Source: Candidatus Leptofilum proximum (lineage in GTDB: Bacteria; Chloroflexota; Anaerolineae; Promineifilales; Promineifilaceae). Taken from it: 64,000 nucleotides of DNA. The position numbers were made by a program, and so were the translations under genes. Under the pieces are notes generated by a model, which did not search any database, had not been told where the DNA came from, and worked only from the letters and a program-made list of their open reading frames with translations. This document shows, one piece after another, positions 58,806 to 64,000 of this stretch (position 1 is its first letter; each line of letters begins with the position of its first letter). The stretch lies in NCBI GenBank assembly GCA_016710325.1, contig JADJXK010000002.1, positions 2,170,001 through 2,234,000 of the forward strand, written 5' to 3'.

Positions 58806-59376
58806 CTTTCATCATTTGCAGCAGGCCGTAGCCGTGGACGGAGCTGTGTTCGATGGTGAAGCCGGCGTTTTGCACGGTTACAGCCGTTTCTCGGTTCAAG
58901 TGGCACTCCCCCTGCAAGGCAAACCAGAGCGGATGCAGCCAGTCGGTGAAGCGGCGGGAGATGGGGCCGTGACCGCGTGTGTGTTCCAGGAGGAGCAGAC
59001 GGCCGTCTAGCTTTAAAACGCGCCGGATTTCCGCCAGGGCCAACTCCGGCTGGGGGATGGAGCAGAAAACCAGCGTCCCCACCACGGCATCAAACTGATC
59101 GCTGGCGAAGGGAAGGTGATGGGCGTTGGCGACGGAGGCGGGCGTATTTGTTTCGCCCGATTTGCGGCGGGCCAGCACAAGCCGATCTGATTTTATGTCA
59201 ATAAGTGTGGTGTTGGCGGAACGGCCGTAAAGCGGCAAGTTCGCCCCAGTACCCGCGCCCACTTCCAGCACGCGCCCGGTCACACCATGCAGCAGCTCCC
59301 GCCGCAAATGGCCAATGCCCCAGCGCTCCAGCCAGCGCATTCCGCGATCAAATTGTTCGGCTTCGATAGTTGACAT
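58783..59376 (-). CDS. Class I SAM-dependent methyltransferase (UbiE/PMT-like)
   Basis: 197 residues. Motif I VLEVGAGTGANLPLY, then TLIDIKSDRL, FDAVVGTLVFCSIPQP and RRVLKLDGRLLLLEHTRG. Resembles phospholipid or quinone methyltransferases of this size. The C-terminal NGNP and stop codon come from the adjoining GATTACCG repeat, so the original end may have been replaced. Confidence 0.88.
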   Translation of the reverse strand: MSTIEAEQFDRGMRWLERWGIGHLRRELLHGVTGRVLEVGAGTGANLPLYGRSANTTLIDIKSDRLVLARRKSGETNTPASVANAHHLPFASDQFDAVVGTLVFCSIPQPELALAEIRRVLKLDGRLLLLEHTRGHGPISRRFTDWLHPLWFALQGECHLNRETAVTVQNAGFTIEHSSVHGYGLLQMMKASVNGNP

Positions 59377-59385
59377 ATCTTTTTT

Positions 59386-59467
59386 GGTAAACGGTTATCG
59401 GTGAACGGTAATCGGTAAAAGCAACCAAACCGATCACCGTTTACCGATTACGGATTACCGATCACCG
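59386..59467. repeat. GATTACCG-type inverted repeat
   Basis: GGTAAACGGTTATCGGTGAACGG... faces ...CCGTTTACCGATTACGGATTACC. It spans the gap between two minus-strand genes and covers the stop codon of the GT-C gene at 59455. Confidence 0.82.
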
Positions 59468-61014
59468 ACCCGGTAAATCACCGCATAATCATCCCGGTAC
59501 ACCTCTTGCAGCAGCGGATCGTCGGCGGCTTCGTCCATGAAATCGTCGTGGTTCAGGTCGCTAAAGACGTAGGCAGCGCCAAACTCATCGCGGATGGCGG
59601 CGCCGGGTTGGTCGACGCGCCCCTGGGTGATGTCGACCCAGCGGTCAAACAGCGCCTCGTCTTCAAGCTCCATAAACGTGGGATCGAGCCCAGCGGTGTA
59701 CACGGCGTTGCTGTTGTAAAAGAAGAGCCGGGTGAAATCATCCCAGTCCGTCTGGAACACCATTGTACCGTCTGGCGCGTTATCGTGCAGCCAGATGGTG
59801 GCGTCGGCATAGCGGTCGGCGGGGCTGCTGTCGGCCACCAGTTCACGGGCGTCGGTGAGGCCAACGTAGAGCGGGTAAGCCAGCAGCACCAGCAGGACAA
59901 TTGGAGCAAGGGGGAGGAGATACGGCCGTTTTCCACCAATTTCCACCAACCACTCCCGCAAAATTGGGGCGGCGCTCAGGGCAAAAAAGATCAGGGCAAA
60001 GGGCGGAAAATATTCCACAAAACGGCGCGATTCAAACAGCATGTAGCCAAACAACACCATCAGCCCCAGGGCCACCAGGGTTGGTTTGTCGATGCGCTTT
60101 TCGCGCCAGCCCAGGGCCAGGATGCCCGCCAGTACGGCCGTAAAGGCCACGCCAGAATTCTGCACCAGCGTCCAGGTGCGGTAGGGCGACCACTCGTTGC
60201 CCACCGGCGTGCTCGATTCGCCCACCTTGGGCAGCAGGTGGCCCACGATGAAGTCGATGTTTTGCGGGAAGTATGGATTAATCAACAGCCCCAGGCCAAT
60301 GCCGATGGCCGGGTAGACCAATGCCTGCCAGACGATGCGCCGCTCCAGCATGAAGGTGGCAATAACGTACACACCGCTCATCACCAGCAGCAGGGGGAAG
60401 GCGTTGTAGGCCCAGACGAAGACAAAACCCAGCGGCAGCAGCAGCTTGTAGCGCCCTTGCAGCAGCCAGTGCAGCCCTAAAACCAGCAGCAGCAAAGACA
60501 TGGACTGCGCCCGCGGCATGCTCATCCGGTACAAAAATGCTTCCGACACGGCAAAGAGGCCAATAGCCCAAACGGCCGCATACGGCACCTTTTGCCCGCG
60601 CAGCAGCCACCAAATGGCCAAAAATGCCAGCGAAGGCATGATGATGCTGGCCAGCTTTGCCCCACGGGTCAATGCCAGACCGCCGTCCAGGGCCGGATCG
60701 GTGGTGGCAAACAGCGCCAGGAAGACATGGTACAGCAGGTGATGGTCGTAGTAAGCAGACTCGTTGAGGATGGTGTAGGGCAGGTAAGGAAAATCGGGCG
60801 TGAGACCTTGGGTGCGGATGAGGTAGCTCATCTTCATGTGGTAGTAGCCATCATTGCCAGCCAGGCCAGGCGTGGCGTACTGCACACTGGCAAAGCCGGT
60901 GATGAAAACGAAGAAAAGCAGTACGGCCGTGGCCCATACACGCAAATTTGCCTGTCCAACAATTCTTTCTTTCACGGACTGCCTGATTTCAATCATGGTG
61001 GTTGTCAACTGCAT
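59455..61014 (-). CDS. GT-C-type membrane glycosyltransferase-like protein
   Basis: 519 residues from the ATG at 61014 (GAGGG site); in-frame starts at 61053 and 60996 are possible. About 11 membrane segments. First loop LAGNDGYYHMKMSYLIRT (acidic DxYY site), DHHLLYHVFLALF, MSMPRAQSMSLLLLVLGLHW and INPYFPQNIDF, then a soluble end with FQTDWDDFTRLFFYNSNAVY. Homologue of the C-terminal two thirds of the protein at 14797, but with no LHEE domain. Sits after a DUF5667 gene and its terminator. Role as lipid-linked sugar transferase is inferred. Confidence 0.77.
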   Translation of the reverse strand: MQLTTTMIEIRQSVKERIVGQANLRVWATAVLLFFVFITGFASVQYATPGLAGNDGYYHMKMSYLIRTQGLTPDFPYLPYTILNESAYYDHHLLYHVFLALFATTDPALDGGLALTRGAKLASIIMPSLAFLAIWWLLRGQKVPYAAVWAIGLFAVSEAFLYRMSMPRAQSMSLLLLVLGLHWLLQGRYKLLLPLGFVFVWAYNAFPLLLVMSGVYVIATFMLERRIVWQALVYPAIGIGLGLLINPYFPQNIDFIVGHLLPKVGESSTPVGNEWSPYRTWTLVQNSGVAFTAVLAGILALGWREKRIDKPTLVALGLMVLFGYMLFESRRFVEYFPPFALIFFALSAAPILREWLVEIGGKRPYLLPLAPIVLLVLLAYPLYVGLTDARELVADSSPADRYADATIWLHDNAPDGTMVFQTDWDDFTRLFFYNSNAVYTAGLDPTFMELEDEALFDRWVDITQGRVDQPGAAIRDEFGAAYVFSDLNHDDFMDEAADDPLLQEVYRDDYAVIYRVGDR

Positions 61015-61070
61015 CTTACCCTCGCTTTTGATTCTACCTGTGTTGGATTTCACTTGTAAGTGCCGCTTGG

Positions 61071-61103
61071 GTAAAAAAAGTAACGCCCGGACGTCCGGGC
61101 GTT
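61071..61103 (-). terminator. Terminator of the DUF5667 gene
   Basis: Perfectly palindromic AACGCCCGGACGTCCGGGCG stem at 61082-61103, followed in minus direction by ACTTTTTTT. About 30 bp past the stop at 61133. Confidence 0.88.
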
Positions 61104-61132
61104 TTCTAACTTACGCTTATTGGCCGGGGCTG

Positions 61133-62224
61133 TTAATCATTATCGTTATCATCCCCATCGTCATTGTCGTTGTCATTATCGTTGTCGTTGTCATTATCGT
61201 TGTCGTTATCGTTGTCGTTATCGTTGCTGTTGCCGTTACTGTTGCCATCGTTGTCGTTGCCGTTGTCGTTGCTGGGCGTCGGGGTTGGCTGAGGCGGCGA
61301 GGTCGGCTGGGGCGGCGTAGTTGGCTCGGGTGAGGGGGTAAACGTAGGCGGCAGGGTGGGTACCAGGGTGGCGGTCGGTACTGGCGTTTTTGTGACCGTC
61401 GCCGTCGGTTGATCGGTTGGGGTTGCTGAAGGCTCTGCGGTGGGTGCTGTGGTCGGTTCGGCAGTTGGTGTCAAAGTGGCTGTCGATGTGGGAAGCGCGG
61501 TGGGCAAGGCAGTGGGCGCAGGTGTCGGTTCTGGGGTGGTGAATGCACTGAGCAGTTCGATGGTGCTGGCCGTTAAGATGCCTTTGTTGGTACGGCCGTT
61601 TACCTGCACCAGATCACCCACGTGGGGCTGCCCTACCAACGCAGTGTTGTCATCCAACGCCACGTCGATGTCTGCCACGGTCCATTCGGTGGACTGCATG
61701 GCTTCAACGACACCATCAAAAGAGACCTCGGCCGAGCGGCCGGTGCGCAGCAAGGTTTGCACCTCGCGCACGCGTTCCTGGCCGAACGCATCCAGGAGAT
61801 CGGCCGCCGCCGACGCGTCCGCCGTGCGGCTGAGGCGCACATTTTCCACCAGCCGCTTCACCGGGTAGAGCGCATCCCCAGGAATGGCGGACGTTGACAC
61901 AAAAACGGCCGCAGCCGAGAACAAGACCAGCAGCAGGGCCAGGGACGCCAGAGGCATCAGCCCCTGGCGCACACGGTACCAGGTAGATGGCTGGATTGGG
62001 GTCACTTTTAAGCTCGCGGCGTGGGCCAGGAACACTTTTTGGGATTGTTGTTTAGCGGCCAGGGATGGTTGGGGAGCGAGGGTAGCCAGCTGCACGGCCG
62101 TTTCCAGGAACGGCCGTAACGTGGCCTCCTTTCCAGGGAACCGGTCGACGATCGCTTCAATCGATTCGCCCCGCTCTATATAATCCAAACATTCCTGAAG
62201 CACCGCTTCTGGTACATCGTTCAT
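61133..62224 (-). CDS. DUF5667-type membrane protein with PT-rich stalk and Asp/Asn tail
   Basis: 363 residues. Cytoplasmic N-terminus (LQECLDYIERGESIEAIVDRF), membrane segment at about 92-113 (LASLALLLVLFSAAAVFV), then the DUF5667 block (IPGDALYPVKRLVENVRLS) and a short DUF5666-like part (VGDLVQVNGRTNKG). A Thr/Pro stalk (about 230-315) leads to a tail of about 45 residues with alternating Asn-Asp. The start overlaps the sigma factor stop by 4 bp (ATGA). Likely the anti-sigma/surface partner of that sigma factor. Confidence 0.85.
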   Translation of the reverse strand: MNDVPEAVLQECLDYIERGESIEAIVDRFPGKEATLRPFLETAVQLATLAPQPSLAAKQQSQKVFLAHAASLKVTPIQPSTWYRVRQGLMPLASLALLLVLFSAAAVFVSTSAIPGDALYPVKRLVENVRLSRTADASAAADLLDAFGQERVREVQTLLRTGRSAEVSFDGVVEAMQSTEWTVADIDVALDDNTALVGQPHVGDLVQVNGRTNKGILTASTIELLSAFTTPEPTPAPTALPTALPTSTATLTPTAEPTTAPTAEPSATPTDQPTATVTKTPVPTATLVPTLPPTFTPSPEPTTPPQPTSPPQPTPTPSNDNGNDNDGNSNGNSNDNDNDNDNDNDNDNDNDNDNDDGDDNDND

Positions 62225-62820
62225 GACTTATTCTCCGAACCCATCAGCCGCGTCAGGGCGGCAATGGCCCGAACCTGAAGCATCTTCACCGATCCTTCGC
62301 TTTTGTTCATTGTTTCTGCCACATCCCGAACGGGCATCTCATAACCAAAGCGCAGGGCCAGCACCTGCTGCTGTTCTTCCGTTAAATCGGTCAAGGCCTG
62401 GCGCAGCGCTTTTTTACTTTCTTGCGCCTCAATTTTTTCGATGGGTTCTATCCACTCTTCTGGTACGGTATCATCCAGCTCCACTTGCTGAACACGCTTC
62501 TTCTTCCGGTAATGTTCCTTGAGGATGAGTGAGGCCGTGCCAAACAACCAGCCGCGAATGGTATTTTGTGGGGCATTTTTCTGCTGGATGGCGTGCAAAA
62601 ATCGGATGAACACCTCGCTGGTTAGATCTTCGGCCGTTTGCAAATCATTTTCCCGGTAAGCCATGTAGCGAAACACCGAATCGTAGTAGCGTTCATGCAC
62701 TTGAGCCAGCGCCTCCTGGTCCAGTGATTTTGCCCGATGCAACAATAACAGTTCGTCCTGCACGATGTTTGGCAACTCCAAAAAAGGTTGGATGGCGCGA
62801 AAACAAAATTTCTGCCACAA
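62221..62820 (-). CDS. ECF sigma factor paired with the DUF5667 protein
   Basis: Up to 199 residues from a TTG at 62820; a GTG at 62763 (181 residues) is also possible, and neither has a well-spaced ribosome site. Region 2: VHERYYDSVFRYMAYREND, SEVFIRFLHAI, GWLFGTASLILKEHYRKKK. Region 4: QVLALRFGYEMPVRDVAETM, then KSEGSVKMLQVRAIAAL. Same organisation as the 19530/17074 pair. Confidence 0.9.
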   Translation of the reverse strand: MWQKFCFRAIQPFLELPNIVQDELLLLHRAKSLDQEALAQVHERYYDSVFRYMAYRENDLQTAEDLTSEVFIRFLHAIQQKNAPQNTIRGWLFGTASLILKEHYRKKKRVQQVELDDTVPEEWIEPIEKIEAQESKKALRQALTDLTEEQQQVLALRFGYEMPVRDVAETMNKSEGSVKMLQVRAIAALTRLMGSENKS

Positions 62821-62937
62821 ATTTAGCCGCCCATTATAGTGAAAAGGCGCAGCTTGTGACAGATCTATCTGTTAAGAAAAAAGTTAGGAGGAAATTAGCT
62901 CATCCCCTCCTAACCTGAATCGAGCCGTGGCTACGAT

Positions 62938-63801
62938 TTAGTCATCATCGTCACCATTGTCGTTGCCACCCCCTCCAGAGCCGGAGTTGCCACCATCGTC
63001 GTCATTGTCATTGCCGTTGTCATCGTCGTCGTCATCGTCATCGTCATTGGCGTTGCCGTTGTCATCGTTGCCGTTGTCGTCGTCATTGGCGTTGCCGTTA
63101 TCATCGTTGCCGTTGTCGTCGTCGTCATTGGCGTTGCCGTTGTCGTCGTTGCTGTTGTCATCGTCGTTGGCGTTGCTGTTGTCGTTGTTGCTGTTCATGT
63201 CGTCATCGTCGTTGGCATTGCCGTTATCATCGTTGCTGTTGCCATCATCGTTGGCATTGCCGTTATCATCGTTGCTGTTGTCATCATCGTTGGTGTTGCT
63301 GTTATCATCGTTGCTGTTGTCATCGTCATTGGCATTGCCGTTGTCATCGTTGCTGTTGTCATCGTCGTTGGCGTTGCCGTTGTCATCATTGCTGTTGTCA
63401 TCATCGTTGGCATTGCCGTTATCATCGTTGCTGTTGTCATCATCGTTGGCGTTGCCGTTGTCGTCGTTGCTGTTGTCATCATCGCCGTTGGCGTTGCCGT
63501 TGTTGCTGTTCATGTCGTCATCATCGTTACTGTTGCCATTATCGTCGTTGGCGTTGCCGTTGTCGTCGTTGGCGTTGCCATTGTCGTCGTTGCTGTTGCC
63601 ATTGTCGTCATTGGCGTTGCCGTTATCATCGTTGCTGTTGCCACCGTTGTCATCGCCATTGTCATTTACCTGGCCAGGATCGTTGGTGTTACCACCATCG
63701 TCACCAGGCAGGTCGCCGGTGGGCGTGCAGGCGGCCAGCAGCATGAGGAAAATCAACACCAGGATAGACAGACCATATTTTGTGCGCAGAACCTGTTTCA
63801 T
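62938..63801 (-). CDS. Lipoprotein composed of Asp/Asn/Gly repeats
   Basis: 287 residues, AAAGGAG site. Signal peptide with lipobox LLAAC (Cys25), then about 260 residues made nearly only of D, N, G, S and A in units such as NSNDDNGNANDDD, repeated about 20 times with slight changes, and two MNSNN islands. Highly acidic, expected to be unfolded and extended outside the membrane; repeats resemble loose Ca2+-binding Asp/Asn/Gly loops but without the RTX nonapeptide. The DNA is a long degenerate trinucleotide-like repeat (GTTGTCATC) and may vary in length between strains. It follows the sigma/DUF5667 pair's upstream side and may be a target of that sigma factor (inference). Confidence 0.82.
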   Translation of the reverse strand: MKQVLRTKYGLSILVLIFLMLLAACTPTGDLPGDDGGNTNDPGQVNDNGDDNGGNSNDDNGNANDDNGNSNDDNGNANDDNGNANDDNGNSNDDDDMNSNNGNANGDDDNSNDDNGNANDDDNSNDDNGNANDDDNSNDDNGNANDDDNSNDDNGNANDDDNSNDDNSNTNDDDNSNDDNGNANDDGNSNDDNGNANDDDDMNSNNDNSNANDDDNSNDDNGNANDDDDNGNDDNGNANDDDNGNDDNGNANDDDDDDDDDNGNDNDDDGGNSGSGGGGNDNGDDDD

Positions 63802-63934
63802 TTTTTGACTCCTTTGAATTCATTCATCATTTTGCTTATCAAATTACTGTGTGCTCCTATAGTGATGACGGCCGTAAAAAAGTAACGGGGAATTTTCAAA
63901 GTGGGCAAACTGGCCTAGTTTTCCAGAGGTAGGC

Positions 63935-63960
63935 AACAAAAAAGCCACCGGCTGGGTGGC
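63935..63960 (-). terminator. Terminator of a minus-strand gene to the right of the window
   Basis: In minus direction, GCCACC-loop-GGTGGC followed by TTTTTTG. The gene it ends is outside the window. The remaining 63802-63934 is the lipoprotein upstream region, with one ACGGCCGT at 63869. Confidence 0.75.
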
Positions 63961-64000
63961 TCATCTGTGATTAAGATTTCAGGTTTTATTGCTTCATCAG

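Noticed and set aside
62950..63680. Possible CRISPR array because of regular short repeats
   Set aside because: No constant repeat of 24-40 bp with unique spacers; units are 9-36 bp coding repeats in one frame.
62957..63808. Long + strand open frame rich in Ser/Leu/Pro
   Set aside because: It is the complement of the Asp/Asn-repeat lipoprotein; the minus frame has a lipobox and ribosome site, the plus frame has none.

Overview
The window looks like a chromosomal segment of an uncultured or filamentous Chloroflexota bacterium (Anaerolineae/Ardenticatenia/Caldilinea-type). This is inferred from the mix of TPR-CHAT proteins, DUF5666/DUF5667 surface proteins behind sigma factors, a GxxExxY gene, form-II CoxL-like hydroxylase genes and PT-rich single-pass proteins; no rRNA or other phylogenetic marker is present to prove it. 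No rRNA, tRNA, CRISPR array, prophage or transposase was seen. A striking genome-wide signature is the palindrome ACGGCCGT, about 93 copies by hand count in 64 kb, mostly inside genes.

Layout. 1-2610 (-): C-terminally truncated secreted beta-helix protein. 2.7-6.5 kb (-): a degenerate receiver-like protein, a NarL-type response regulator and its histidine kinase, and a small membrane protein with a DD..LHEE motif. 6.7-14.1 kb (-): cassette 1 = sigma factor, anti-sigma-like protein, TPR-CHAT caspase-like protease, secreted subtilase with beta-helix and DNRLRE domains. 14.4-22.9 kb (-): second receiver-like protein, LHEE/GT-C membrane protein, sigma factor coupled to a FecR/DUF5666 protein, and a cellulose-synthase-like GT2 with the same LHEE membrane domain. 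23.0-30.5 kb (+): cassette 2, a mirror-image second copy with two sigma/anti-sigma pairs, then TPR-CHAT, then subtilase.

30.7-61 kb is metabolic: a GcvR-like ACT protein; a molybdenum hydroxylase split into a CoxL-like gene (33.7 kb) and CoxS/CoxM-like genes (47.7-49.1 kb); tandem-domain cyclase, FdrA/AllG, amidase, CoA-transferase III and thiolase-like genes; then a ModE-like regulator and a tungstate/molybdate ABC transporter (tupABC) with a recognisable promoter and operator. This fits uptake of Mo/W feeding a Moco enzyme that starts degradation of an amide or N-heterocyclic compound, with CoA-ester steps later; the substrate cannot be told. A DeoC-glyoxalase fusion, EamA transporter, DUF3592, monothiol glutaredoxin, methyltransferase and a second GT-C protein follow. 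61-64 kb (-): another sigma/DUF566x pair and a lipoprotein made almost wholly of Asp/Asn repeats.

Most likely new biology: the duplicated sigma/anti-sigma/TPR-CHAT/subtilase cassette, which resembles in logic (not in CRISPR content) the protease-controlled sigma factor of type III-E Craspase systems. Also notable are the LHEE membrane domain reused in three proteins, the receiver-like pair, the poly-Asp exported proteins, the inverted-repeat-flanked GxxExxY cassette and the many intergenic palindromes of several unrelated families between 33 and 60 kb.
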